Shown here one piece after another: positions 10,111-19,811 of a stretch of DNA of 64,000 bases (its first letter is position 1; every line of letters begins with the position of its first letter). A program made the translations under genes and the position numbers. This DNA comes from Aurantiochytrium sp. KH105 (taxonomy: Eukaryota; Sar; Bigyra; Thraustochytrida; Thraustochytriidae): the NCBI GenBank assembly GCA_003116975.1, contig BGKB01000022.1, forward strand, positions 434,001 to 498,000, written 5' to 3'. Under the pieces are notes generated by a model. That model did not search any database. It had not been told where the DNA came from and worked only from the letters and a program-made list of their open reading frames with translations.

Positions 10111-13100
10111 ATGATGGAGCTGGAGCAGGAGCTCAGGCTCGAGCCGGAGCTGAGCGCGCTCCAGGAGCTCGCGGAGGAGGAGCGCGCCCTCGCGAGGAGA
10201 GCGCTGGCAGGAGACACGGACGCCGGGACGGTGGCGGCAATCGTGCTTGCGGTCCTCCTTGCGGCGGCGCTGTGTGTGATCGCCACGCTCTGGCTCCGCA
10301 AAACCACGCCGTCACGCAGACACTTCAAGTACGCGTTTAACGACGAAGACGAAGAGGAGGACGAGGACGAGGACGAGGAGGAGGACAGTGGCAATGGCGA
10401 GGACTATGGCACAAAGGAAAGTCAGAACGACTTTCCCAACGAAGCAACGATGCACAAACAAGGGCTCGCAGGTCCTGGTGAGCACCAATTCGAAGGCCCT
10501 GGCGGGGAGTACGAGGGAGACACCGAGGGCGACGATGCGCGACTGTCGGCCAGCGGGGACACACCGGGCCGACGGGTGTTTAGAAAACGCAAGTCGCCTG
10601 CGGCGCGCTCGGCAACGTCCCCTGCAGACGCGAGGACGCCCCCCGGGGGCTCGCCCGGATCGACCTCGTCGTCTTCGTCAGCGGCTGCACGACGCGCTCA
10701 GAGACGGGCTAAACGCTCCCCAGCAGTAGCGTCGACACCAGAAGAGGAACTTATCGGCCGAGTCAAAGGTCTCAACGCTGCGTCAGTTCTTGGCATCGAC
10801 CTTTCGAAGCTGAGACTCGGCCCAAGCATTGGTGAGGGAGCCAATGGTCGCGTCTTTCGCGGAACATACATGGGCTCGAATGTTGCCATCAAGGAAATCA
10901 TGTCGCTGGCTCCTGTCGATGACGTCGAGCATCACTTTGTGACTGAACTGGAGGCACTGCGACGACTGCGCCATCCGCACGTTGTGGAGCTCTATGGAGC
11001 TGCAGTCACCCGCAGCCTCGTGTCGGCTGACCGCCTCCGGTACTTGCTGGTCACGGAGCTAGCGCCCTGCAGTCTCCGCGACCTGCTCGATTCGGACGAG
11101 GTCATTACCTTCAAACAGGCTCTTCGTCTTGCTACAGAGCTCAGCAAAGGTTGCGCATACTTGCACGCCATGAAGGTCGTGCACTTTGACATCAAACCTG
11201 CTAACGTGCTGCTCTCGGACTCGGGAAGGGTGAAAATCTGTGATCTTGGAGTCTCTCGACTGGGAAGCAATGCCGCGCAGGGCAAAGGCAGTGGCGAGGC
11301 CGCGATTAGGGGCACTCCCACGTATGCAGCCCCAGAGATCATGCGCGGCAAGACCGCCCTTCTTTCCTACGGAGTCGACGTGTACAGCTTTAGCATCCTC
11401 TTTTGGGAGCTCTTGCACCGACGAAACCCGTTTCCCAAGTCGTGGACGCTGGCTGTGCTGTTTAACCGTGTGCTCGACGGCCATCGCCCCGCCATTGGCC
11501 CGCTCGTGCCAGCCCGTCTCCGTCGACTCATAATGCAATGTTGGGACCCGATCTCGATCCGGCGGCCCGAATTCGAAAACATTCTTGTAGAGCTGGCGTG
11601 GTCCGAAACAGAAATGCGCCACCCCGAGCGTGCTTTCCTGTCGACGCACTTGGTCGAGGTTTGGTTCGAAGGCAAATTCCGCAACGGCCGCATCAGCCGC
11701 AACGTGGGTCAGGGCAATTACGAGGTTGTGATGCAAGGCGAAATCCAGGAACGGACATTTCCCGCAAGCGAAATCGTGCTCACGGATGGTGGCGGAGGTG
11801 TGACGACAACACTCGCCGTGGCCAACGAAGTCGAGGGCAAACGAAACACCGGCGAAGACGGCATTGTTTTTCATGTGGTCAATGATGAAGGTCCGCGTGG
11901 TCGAACGGGCGCTGGGCGGGGCGTCTCGGATCCCACGGGGCGAAGAGATCGAAGAGGCGGTCCTGTGCACGGAAGCTCCACGGGCGCTGGGTCCGGCGCG
12001 GGGGCAAGCGGGGATGCCGACAGCAGTGAGTCCTGGCAAGGGACCACTGCGAGCACGGGGTTCACTAACACCCCAACACCGACATCACGAGTGAGCGGGT
12101 CGTCTGGAACCGAAGATTTACTGAGCGACGACGCCTCGTGGGACAGGGACACCTTTTCTGTGGACATTGAAGGTATTCGAATCGGCGAATACGGCATCAT
12201 CACACCCCAAGGCGATCTGGACGATGATAACTCACCGTCCCTGGCCAGTACGCATCGTGGTAATTTCCGGGCTGATCTTGTCGTCCTAAACGAGGTTGGG
12301 CGAGGTGCTTCGGGTGTGGTGCATCGCGCGCTGCAACTGAAAAACTTTCAGCTGGTGGCTATTAAATCAATCCGTGTCAAGGACAGTCTGAGCCGGTACC
12401 AAATTGCCAAGGAGATTCGTGCGCTGGATGCCGTCGTAAAGTCATCGCCCACAAGTCAGCTCGCCGTGAACTTGACGCAAATGTATGGCGCATACTGGGA
12501 GCCTGAAGATGCCTCGGTTCGTATCGTGCTCGAGTACATGGACGGCGGAAGTTGCGACGACATGCTCATCAATTGGCGGCCGCCCTCAGAGCACCTTTTG
12601 GCCGCAATCGCCATCGGGACACTCAAGGGCATGCAACAGCTGCACTCTTCGTTTCGGCTGCACCGGGACATCAAGCCGGCAAATGTTCTCATTGACAAAC
12701 GCAAGGGCGCCAAATTGTCAGACTTGGGCCTTGCTCGTGACATGATGGCGCAAGAAGGAGCCAAAGATCACATTAACGATGCTTTGGCGGAAACTTTTGT
12801 CGGGACAATCTCGTACATGAGCCCCGAACGGCTCGAGGGCAAGTCGTACAGCTATGCTGCCGACGTATGGGCGCTAGGTGTGACGCTAACGTCGCTAGCG
12901 ATAGGCAAGAACCCGTTCCGCAACTACAGCTTTTTCCAGCTCCTCGAGTACTTTCAACAATCCGCGGTGCCAACTGTTCCTGACACTTACACTGAGGATC
13001 TGCGTGATTTTTTGGCTCAGTGCTTACAAAAGTTGCCTCAAGACCGCGCCACCACAGAGCAACTCCTCTCACATCCGTGGATTACCGCGTATGAGCGTGG

Positions 13101-13350
13101 CGAGCTTCCCGATCCTCTTGGTATCCTCCGCCAGTACATTAGCGACGCATCGGAAGGTTCTCGTTACAAGCGCAACGATCTCAACTACATTTCATCGCGG
13201 GTCAATGAACACCTTCGCCAGTACTTGGGCAGCCAAAATGGCGAGGAGCCCACGCAGGTGGTTGTCCCGGTGTCCAAGGTCCGCAACCTCGCCGCTCAGT
13301 TGGGCTTGCCAACGCGGCACGTTGTCAAGGGCTTCAAATCACGTAAATAG
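10111..13350 (+). CDS. Membrane-anchored tandem kinase: Raf/TKL-like domain plus MEK-like domain
   Basis: A 1079-residue protein. In order: a short acidic N-terminus, one transmembrane segment (about 41-62), an acidic and disordered linker, kinase domain 1 (about 231-500), an SH3/Tudor-like beta-rich segment (about 513-555), a Gly/Ser-rich linker, kinase domain 2 (about 720-991) and a basic tail. Domain 1 has VAIK (Lys261), HFDIKPAN (358-365) and DLG (378). The HFD form of the catalytic loop is typical of Raf-like TKL kinases of plants and protists. Domain 2 has VAIK (Lys752), HRDIKPAN (851-858), DLG (871) and FVGTISYMSPERL, the hallmark of MAP2K/STE7 kinases. Both domains keep the catalytic residues, so both are probably active. 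The order resembles a MAP3K fused to a MAP2K on a membrane anchor; that role is inference. Single exon. Confidence 0.85.
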   Translation: MMELEQELRLEPELSALQELAEEERALARRALAGDTDAGTVAAIVLAVLLAAALCVIATLWLRKTTPSRRHFKYAFNDEDEEEDEDEDEEEDSGNGEDYGTKESQNDFPNEATMHKQGLAGPGEHQFEGPGGEYEGDTEGDDARLSASGDTPGRRVFRKRKSPAARSATSPADARTPPGGSPGSTSSSSSAAARRAQRRAKRSPAVASTPEEELIGRVKGLNAASVLGIDLSKLRLGPSIGEGANGRVFRGTYMGSNVAIKEIMSLAPVDDVEHHFVTELEALRRLRHPHVVELYGAAVTRSLVSADRLRYLLVTELAPCSLRDLLDSDEVITFKQALRLATELSKGCAYLHAMKVVHFDIKPANVLLSDSGRVKICDLGVSRLGSNAAQGKGSGEAAIRGTPTYAAPEIMRGKTALLSYGVDVYSFSILFWELLHRRNPFPKSWTLAVLFNRVLDGHRPAIGPLVPARLRRLIMQCWDPISIRRPEFENILVELAWSETEMRHPERAFLSTHLVEVWFEGKFRNGRISRNVGQGNYEVVMQGEIQERTFPASEIVLTDGGGGVTTTLAVANEVEGKRNTGEDGIVFHVVNDEGPRGRTGAGRGVSDPTGRRDRRGGPVHGSSTGAGSGAGASGDADSSESWQGTTASTGFTNTPTPTSRVSGSSGTEDLLSDDASWDRDTFSVDIEGIRIGEYGIITPQGDLDDDNSPSLASTHRGNFRADLVVLNEVGRGASGVVHRALQLKNFQLVAIKSIRVKDSLSRYQIAKEIRALDAVVKSSPTSQLAVNLTQMYGAYWEPEDASVRIVLEYMDGGSCDDMLINWRPPSEHLLAAIAIGTLKGMQQLHSSFRLHRDIKPANVLIDKRKGAKLSDLGLARDMMAQEGAKDHINDALAETFVGTISYMSPERLEGKSYSYAADVWALGVTLTSLAIGKNPFRNYSFFQLLEYFQQSAVPTVPDTYTEDLRDFLAQCLQKLPQDRATTEQLLSHPWITAYERGELPDPLGILRQYISDASEGSRYKRNDLNYISSRVNEHLRQYLGSQNGEEPTQVVVPVSKVRNLAAQLGLPTRHVVKGFKSRK

Positions 13351-13664
13351 TGCTCGGCCAGCTTTTGGCCCTGCGAGGCCTCGCAAAGTTGCGACATGAA
13401 TTGTTTGAACGCAACTAGACGAGACCGGCCGAAACAGGAAGAAACCCAAAGGAAGGGAGGAAGGAGGGAAAGAAGGAATGGAAACGAAACGAATAATGTT
13501 TTTATTTTATTTTCGCAGCAGGCAGCCAGGCAGGTGAGAAGACACGGATTTCTTTCTCTCGTTCGCTCACTGCGTGTGGTGGATTTTTGATTCAACGAGG
13601 TCAGTCACCACAAATATTAAGCGAACGAACGCGAACGATGCTGACGTATAATGTACGCAAGAGT
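13351..13664. other. Convergent 3' spacer, dual kinase / F-box LRR
   Basis: A 314-bp spacer with purine-rich GGAGG/GAAAG runs and an AT-rich patch, between two convergent stops. No gene is seen. Confidence 0.6.
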
Positions 13665-15737
13665 TCATCCATAAACACCGTCCGCAAGCGCTGCGCCAAC
13701 AAGAACCTGTTTGGGTAGATGAGCCCTTTGCAGTCGATCTGCAGTGGCCTTGTCAAGAGCGGTGCCACGAATGTTTATAGACAAAAGACTTGGAAGCTGG
13801 AGGACACGCTCAATGCCAGTGAGCGTGACCTGCTTACATCCATAAAGGTTCAGGTTCTCAAGCCGCTTGCAGCCTTGAAAGACAAGCTCCAGAAACTCGT
13901 CGGTGACTTGCGTAGCGGCGACATTGAGATGAGTAATTCGTGCAAGCATGCCGATGCGCTTGAATGCAGCATCAGAGAGCCGTCGGCAGCCACCGAGTGC
14001 AAGTCTGCGCAAAAAAAGGCATTCCATAATCTGCTCTGAAACTTCCTCATCGAGAAGGTCGTCGAGATTGCGCAGCGTGAGACTGGTGAGGTGTTTGCAG
14101 CGCAGCACAAAGTTGAGAAGGGTGCGACGCTCCTCTAGTGTGGCGACGCCGGCGTACTCGCCATTGACGCGAATACCAAAAACATGCTGCTCTGCAGCGC
14201 GGCTCCAGTCCCTGGAAACGAGACGCGCAGTCCGCACCCACCGACCTTTGAATTGAAGAATTCGATACACCAAGTCATGAGGGAGACGCTGTAGTAGACG
14301 AAGCCAGGCAGCATCCTCTTTGGAAACCTTTTTGGGTGCATCAAGGCGTGTCAAGCGCTCCGGGGGCTGCGCGTTGCCACTGAGCCGCACAAGGTGCTTG
14401 AGCTGTGGAGGCGCAATGACAAAGAGGCCTTCTTCAATGGAGCTCAATTGCAGGTGCACGTGACCCGGCTTGGCTACGAGAAAGCAGCCGGGTCGGCTCA
14501 CGCTTTCCAGCGTCACAATGTCCCCAAACCGAAGCGTCCGTTCGTTGACCTTGGACGAGAGCAGGATTTGGCCCTCGTCCACGCTGCGGGCATCGTCCAA
14601 GGATGAACGCTCAGAGGCCGCTGTGGACGGTCTGCTTGGAGGAAACGCCTCGGCGCCTTGTGACAATGCGGACGACATAAGCGATGACAGGTTTCTCGGC
14701 ATGGTTGGCGCGTTTGCAGAAGAAGTGGAACCAGCAGCAGGAGCGTTTGCGGCATAACCAGCAGCACCGCCCAGACCTCGCGAAGCTTGAAGGGAAGAGG
14801 GCGGTGAAGAGGACGAAGACAGCGCAGAGGAGAGAAGATTAGCGCCTGCACCTACTCCGTCCTGCTCACGATCACCCGAGGTTTTGCTTCGGCGCAACGA
14901 TCGAAGATCGCCTTGGGAGTGACGTCTTCGCAGGCCCAGTCCGCTGGAAGGGGACGGAGCCGAAACTTTGGAAAGAATTGATTCATCGAGAGAAGGCCTG
15001 CGGAGTCCGAAGGAAGGAAGCATTTTCAAGGTGCGCCGAAAGTAGCTGGGAGAACGGAGATTAGACAAGGTGTCTTGCTCATCAATGTGTTGGCCTTGGC
15101 CATGGCGACGCACGCGCCATTCGCAAAGAGGGGGCTGCTGATCCATGAGATGTACATTGGATTTCCAGGACATGCGGCGGGTGCTTTGCGGTCCTGGACA
15201 CAGATACTTGCCAGCCTCGATGTTGGCATAAATGGTAACAATGTGATCATCCTCGACATTGATGAGATCTGTGTCACCACGGAAGTTAATCTGCTCCGCG
15301 CCCTGCGAGTGGAACGTGATGAGGCTGCTTGCCTCCACGGTCGGGCTCTGGCCGGCATCCTTTCCATCAGCAGAAAAGACGTAGCTCTCGGATTCGAGGC
15401 CCTTGAGGAAAAACGTTGACGCGTATGCGACGGGACTTCCGTACCCACGTTCCTCGTCGAATCTGGCAGCCAGCGCGCCTCCTGCCGTCTCCGTTGCGCC
15501 TCTGTCACGACCTGGTGTCCGAGGATGCTGGAGCTGGTGCAGGTGCTGCTGAAGATACACGAAGGAGTCAACCTCTTGCTCGTCGTCGATGGCGTTTTGT
15601 CTGAACTGGCCGCTGTCCGAGTCGGATTCGAAGTTCGTGCTGGTGTCCGGCAGCAGCACGGGCTCCGGGCCACAGTCCACGGTGCCGCCCACAAAGGACG
15701 GCAGTGGCAGCGAACTCAGGCTCAGGCGGTTGCCCAT
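13665..15737 (-). CDS. F-box / leucine-rich-repeat protein with N-terminal beta-rich region
   Basis: A 690-residue protein. An F-box-like helix set begins around residue 480 (LPHDLVYRILQFKG, then TARLVSRDW). It is followed by AMN1/FBXL-type cysteine-containing LRRs to the C-terminus, with repeats such as LENLNLYGCKQVTLTGIE. F-box/LRR proteins are substrate receptors of SCF ubiquitin ligases, which is the likely role. The N-terminal two thirds are unusual. There are two beta-rich blocks, one around ANIEAGKYLCPG and one around RFGDIVTLESVSRPGCFLVA, that look like halves of a beta-trefoil/MIR-like fold, separated by Ser-rich disorder. The MGNRLS start is a possible N-myristoylation site. The fold assignment of the N-terminal half is tentative. 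Confidence 0.75.
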   Translation of the reverse strand: MGNRLSLSSLPLPSFVGGTVDCGPEPVLLPDTSTNFESDSDSGQFRQNAIDDEQEVDSFVYLQQHLHQLQHPRTPGRDRGATETAGGALAARFDEERGYGSPVAYASTFFLKGLESESYVFSADGKDAGQSPTVEASSLITFHSQGAEQINFRGDTDLINVEDDHIVTIYANIEAGKYLCPGPQSTRRMSWKSNVHLMDQQPPLCEWRVRRHGQGQHIDEQDTLSNLRSPSYFRRTLKMLPSFGLRRPSLDESILSKVSAPSPSSGLGLRRRHSQGDLRSLRRSKTSGDREQDGVGAGANLLSSALSSSSSPPSSLQASRGLGGAAGYAANAPAAGSTSSANAPTMPRNLSSLMSSALSQGAEAFPPSRPSTAASERSSLDDARSVDEGQILLSSKVNERTLRFGDIVTLESVSRPGCFLVAKPGHVHLQLSSIEEGLFVIAPPQLKHLVRLSGNAQPPERLTRLDAPKKVSKEDAAWLRLLQRLPHDLVYRILQFKGRWVRTARLVSRDWSRAAEQHVFGIRVNGEYAGVATLEERRTLLNFVLRCKHLTSLTLRNLDDLLDEEVSEQIMECLFLRRLALGGCRRLSDAAFKRIGMLARITHLNVAATQVTDEFLELVFQGCKRLENLNLYGCKQVTLTGIERVLQLPSLLSINIRGTALDKATADRLQRAHLPKQVLVGAALADGVYG

Positions 15738-16390
15738 GATCTTTCAGCGGCTCGTTACTGTGCGAGCGCAGCCGGCGGCGCTCGCGCTCGCGCCTGCCCG
15801 TCACGGAGACGGCGCGGTGCAGAGGCGCTCCAGACCTTGCGGCTTTCTTTCCCCTGGCCTTGCCGCGCCGGCTCCGGCTGCGAAGGAAAGGTCGCCCGCC
15901 GCCTCGCCGCGCCGCGGGTACTGCGCCGCGGTCCCTGGCGCGCTCGCCTTTCGCCGCCCCCGAGCCGCCGCGCCCCGAGCCCGGGCAGAAGGCCGCGCCC
16001 GGGCGGCGGACGCTCGGCGCGCGAGGCACGCGGCGCGCGGGAGGCCGCCGGCCGGCTGGTCGGGCGGGGTCTTGCGCGCGCGCCGGCAGCGGCCTCGCGC
16101 GCTCCAAGTTGGGTCTTTGCAAATCGGGAGCGGGTCCTCCGGGAAGAGTCGAGGACGAGATGTCACGCGAGCGCGACGAGCGCGACGACGGCGACGGTGA
16201 TGACTGCACAAGCCTTGCCATGGCGTGAAAGAGGATCGTCCGTAGAAAACCGAGCTGGCGGCAAAAAGAAGACGCGCGCGCACTCACACACGCGACTACG
16301 AATGCTCGCGAGACGGGCACGATCAACGGGGCGGGGGAATCGTTTTTGTGGAGGAAGGGGGTGTGGATATATGGATGGATATTAGAAGGG
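15738..16390. other. Spacer between F-box/LRR and homoserine O-acetyltransferase genes
   Basis: 653 bp, extremely GC-rich. Long open frames on both strands here are composition artefacts rich in Arg, Ala and Pro. It should contain the F-box gene's promoter and the 3' end of the acetyltransferase gene. Confidence 0.5.
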
Positions 16391-17755
16391 TCATGATGAG
16401 GCGGTTTGCGCCAGGTTCAAGGGGCCATAGACGTGCTTGTCCAGGAAGGCCCGAGCCACAGGAATGATCTCCTCCTGACAGAGAAGGAAACCGTCATGGC
16501 CGTGGTCAGTATCGATGGTGAAAAGCTCGGAGTTCGGGAGGTGCTCGTGCAGGTATTGCTGCTCCTCGGGCGGATAGAGCGCGTCGGTGGTCGCAGAAAC
16601 AATAAGAGTAGGCTGGGTCATACGATGCAGTGCACCCTCGACACCACCCTCGCGGTTGCGGCCGAGATCATGCGTGTCCATCATGCGCGTGAGCTTGACG
16701 TAACTGAGCGCGTCGAAGCGGCTGACGAACTTGGCGCCCTGGTGCCGCAGATAGCTCTCGACTTGAAAGAATCGCTCCTGGTCCTGGCCCGCGGCGCGGT
16801 CCTTCACTTGGCGGCGGCCGAACTTACGTCCATACCCAGCATGCGTACGATATGAAATCATCGCCATGGCCCGCGCAACGCTGAGCCCCTGCGCCGGATA
16901 TGTGCCGTGCGCGTGGTAGTCGCCGCCATGCCAGTTTGAGTCAGCATAAATTGCCTGGCGTTGCGCCTCAGAGATGGCGATTTGCCAGGGGTGATGGTAG
17001 GCGCCACAGCTCATGGGCAGGATGGCCTTGACAAAGTCGCCGCCGAGCGCAGCCCATTCAAGCGTCTGCATGCCGCCAAGCGAACCGCCCACGACGCACG
17101 CCACGCTCTTGGCACCGAGGTGCTCCTTGACTAGACGGAGGTGCAGACTCACGCTGTCGCGCACGGTGACATCGGGGAAGGCGCGGCCGTAGGGTTTTCC
17201 CGTCTTGGGGTTGATCGAGACCGGGCTGGTGGTCCCATAGCAGGATCCGAGCACGTTAATACACACCACAAACATTTTCGAGTCGTCAAAGAGCTTGCCG
17301 GGTCCCAGCATGGACCCCCACCAGTCGTCGAGGGCCGCATTGCCCGTGAGCGCGTGGCAGACGACGAGGACGTTGGTCCGGTCCTCGTTCATGGTCCCAA
17401 AGGTACGATATCTGCACTCCACGTCTTGGAGCTCGAGGCCATTCTCCAGCTTGTGCGAGCCCGCCAGGAATGTCTCGCCCGTCGCGTCGACCCGTTTATA
17501 CTCGTCCTCATCGTCGGCGTCCCCATCGTCGTCGCCGTCGTTTTGGTGCAAGGCGGGCGCCGCCAGGCGCGCCTCCTCGAGCTCGGGCAGCGCATCGTCG
17601 CCCTTGGCCGCCGCCGCGGGCACAGACGCGCGCGACGAGAGCGCGCGGGCGCAGACGCGCGGGGGCTCCGCGGCGAGCAGGCCCGGCCTCGCCGTCCCCC
17701 GCGCCGCCNGCCGCGAGCGAGTGGTGGTGCATGCGCGCCTCGCGCGCATGCGCAT
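16391..17755 (-). CDS. Homoserine O-acetyltransferase (MetX type)
   Basis: An alpha/beta-hydrolase-fold enzyme that transfers acetyl from acetyl-CoA to L-homoserine, the entry step to methionine by sulfhydrylation in fungi, bacteria and many protists. The core starts around ENGLELQDVECRYRTFG. It has the oxyanion/DWW segment (CHALTGNAALDDWW), the nucleophile elbow GGSLGGMQ (Ser225 from this start), Asp in SATTDALYPPEEQ and His in DTDHGHDGFL. The N-terminal 60 or so residues are Arg/Ala/Ser-rich and acid-free, like a mitochondrial presequence, followed by an acidic linker. A single undetermined base at 17709 lies in this leader, so the exact N-terminus and even its frame upstream of 17709 are uncertain. 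Succinyl versus acetyl specificity cannot be told here. Confidence 0.9.
   Translation of the reverse strand: MRMRARRACTTTRSRXAARGTARPGLLAAEPPRVCARALSSRASVPAAAAKGDDALPELEEARLAAPALHQNDGDDDGDADDEDEYKRVDATGETFLAGSHKLENGLELQDVECRYRTFGTMNEDRTNVLVVCHALTGNAALDDWWGSMLGPGKLFDDSKMFVVCINVLGSCYGTTSPVSINPKTGKPYGRAFPDVTVRDSVSLHLRLVKEHLGAKSVACVVGGSLGGMQTLEWAALGGDFVKAILPMSCGAYHHPWQIAISEAQRQAIYADSNWHGGDYHAHGTYPAQGLSVARAMAMISYRTHAGYGRKFGRRQVKDRAAGQDQERFFQVESYLRHQGAKFVSRFDALSYVKLTRMMDTHDLGRNREGGVEGALHRMTQPTLIVSATTDALYPPEEQQYLHEHLPNSELFTIDTDHGHDGFLLCQEEIIPVARAFLDKHVYGPLNLAQTASS
17709..17709. other. Undetermined base (N) inside the MetX leader
   Basis: One N in the putative targeting-peptide region, in very GC-rich sequence. 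It may stand for a gap of unknown length or a base-call failure. Confidence 0.95.
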
Positions 17756-19142
17756 GCAGCAGGCCGCCCGCGCCGCCCGCGCCGGCCGAGGCCGCGCGGC
17801 TCCGCGCCGCCGCCAGCATGCTGCCGCGCACGCCGCGCACGCCGCCGCTCCAACGGGTCTGCCGCTGCGCCGCGCACGCCGCGCCGCGCAGCGCAGCGCG
17901 AAAGCGAGAGAGCGAGAAAGCAGGGCAGAAAGCAGGGCAGAATAGGGCAGAAAGCAGGGGAAAGCAGCGCGGAACTGGGGCCGCGCGGGCCCCCGATTCG
18001 CCGCTGTGTCTGCCTGCCTGCCTGCCTCAGTAGAGGGAGGGAGGGAGGGAGGGAGGGCGGGGAGGAGATGGAGATGGGCGGCGAGGAGGAGGAGCTCGGC
18101 TTGGGCGGGAAGAAGCGAGCGACGAGAGATGAAAGATGAAGGAGGGAGGGACGGAGCTGCAGCTGCACGGAAGACGAAGACGGGATTTGTGGCCGACGGG
18201 GTGGAAAAGGGCGAGTGAAGGAAGGAAGGAAGGAAAGAAGAAAGTACCTATGGGTTCGGGGGTCTCGAAGAATTCGTGTGGTGGTGGTGGTGGTGGTGGT
18301 GGTGCTGCTACTGCTGCTGATGCTGCTGAGATAAGGCGGGATGGATGGGGAGTGAAAAATGAAGGCGTCTTTCTGGGGTGGAATCTGGGTTGATCCATGT
18401 GAATTGGGAAAAAAGGAGGGAGTTTTGGGTGCCCATTTTGATCGTAGGGCGCGTGGAAGACGCGAAGCTCTTCATCGTCGATTGTTTGCACAGGTCGGTC
18501 GGTCGACGTGGTAAAAGATTCTTTTTGTCTTGCAGCAACATTTTTTGTAAAATGGCTTTTGCGGTGTCTGTCTATGGCATCTTGTATCGCCAACGCGGAA
18601 GCTTGATTTCCCCTGACTTCGTTTGCTCGAACCATCGCGAACCGAGAGCGCTTCGATACATACATACAGTGAGGTGAAAAACCGATGGCGAAAGGGCTGG
18701 TTCCCAACTTATGATCAATATGTACGCCGTGCGTCGGGTCACAGCAGAGCAAACTCCCTTACCTGATCAAATTAGCCAGCAGGAAGGCAGGCATGAAGGG
18801 AAGGCAGGCATGAATGCATGCTGGGCCTAGGCTATTCAAGATGGATGGCATGTTACTTACGATGACATTCACTGTCAATGGTCTTCGCCGCGGCGTGAAC
18901 AACGCAAAAGACACCCCAAGCTAAAAAAGAAAGAAAAAAAGAAAGAAAAAAAGGTGAGGAGCATCGAGCATCCTGCGAATCGGTATCGGCAAGGCGCGAC
19001 GCGTCGGTTGCGCGCAAGGAACCCAGCAGCGCGGAGGTACCGCGGCAGTTCTCTCGCCCTCGTCACACCGCCGCAAAGCTCCTCTTTACCCATATCTTAG
19101 CCTCGAGGCAAGAAGAGCGAAGACAGAAAAGAAGAAGAGACG
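17756..19142. other. Divergent promoter region, MetX / VAMP7-like, with simple repeats
   Basis: 1.39 kb with no supportable gene. It holds a (GAGG)n run (18033-18062), a (GTG)n run followed by CTG/GCT triplets (about 18277-18330), GGAAGGAA tracts, and an A/G-rich AAAGAAAGAAA stretch (about 18920-18955) about 190 bp before the VAMP7 start. Apparent ORFs are repeat-driven. Confidence 0.5.
18033..18062. repeat. (GAGG)n G-rich tract
   Basis: Seven or so GGG blocks spaced by single A on the plus strand, about 280 bp upstream of the MetX start (template side). The sequence could fold as a G-quadruplex; this is not demonstrated. Confidence 0.8.
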
Positions 19143-19811
19143 ATGTCGGCCATCCTCTACTCTGTCGTCTCGCACGGGCCTCTCGTGTTGTGCGAGTACA
19201 GCGGTGCGGTCGGAGGAAACTACGCGCAGGTGACCCAGGAGCTACTCGAAAAGATTAAGATTGAAAAGGACGCGCGCATGAGCTACGTGGCAGAAGGGAA
19301 ATACTCCTTCAATTACCTTGTTCGTAAGGAACTTGTGTATCTCTGCCTTGCAGAGATTTCTGCGGGCAAAGCGGTCCCCTTTGCATATCTGGACAAGATT
19401 GCGCGGATGTTTGAGCAGCAGCATGGAGTCGCTGCGCGCGACACCAGCGCACGATACGCCTTCAACGCCGACTTTGCGCCCGTGCTGCGCGCGCAAATGG
19501 AATTCTTCTCGGCGCAGGGCAGCTCCAAGCTGCAGGAAGTTCAAGAGAGTCTTGACAACGTCAAGAACGTTATGCAAGAGAACATTAGCCTCGTATTGGA
19601 GCGCGGCGACAAGCTGGACGACCTCGTCGTTCAAAGCGAGGGTCTCATGGATACCTCTGCCAACTTTCGATCGGGTGCAAGCCGCCTCCAGCAAAAGCTT
19701 TGGTGGAACGACCTCAAAACCAAGATCATTATCGCCGCCATTGTCGTCTTTGTGCTCCTTTTATTGCTTGCCAACGCCTGCGGCGGACTCACCTTTCCCG
19801 AGTGCTCGTAA
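19143..19811 (+). CDS. VAMP7-like longin-domain R-SNARE
   Basis: A 222-residue tail-anchored SNARE for endosome/lysosome or vacuole fusion. The longin domain spans about 1-115 (MSAILYSVVSHGPLVLCEYS to the ADFAPVLRAQMEFF helix). The SNARE motif spans about 120-180 with the central Arg in NISLVLERGDKLDDL. A transmembrane anchor follows at about 190-210 (IIIAAIVVFVLLLLLANA), and then a ten-residue lumenal tail. Length and order match VAMP7 exactly. Single exon, start at the first ATG. Confidence 0.93.
   Translation: MSAILYSVVSHGPLVLCEYSGAVGGNYAQVTQELLEKIKIEKDARMSYVAEGKYSFNYLVRKELVYLCLAEISAGKAVPFAYLDKIARMFEQQHGVAARDTSARYAFNADFAPVLRAQMEFFSAQGSSKLQEVQESLDNVKNVMQENISLVLERGDKLDDLVVQSEGLMDTSANFRSGASRLQQKLWWNDLKTKIIIAAIVVFVLLLLLANACGGLTFPECS

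Noticed and set aside
18033-18062. G-rich tract as a functional quadruplex regulating MetX
   Set aside because: The pattern would allow folding, but such purine tracts are frequent in this genome and nothing links it to regulation.
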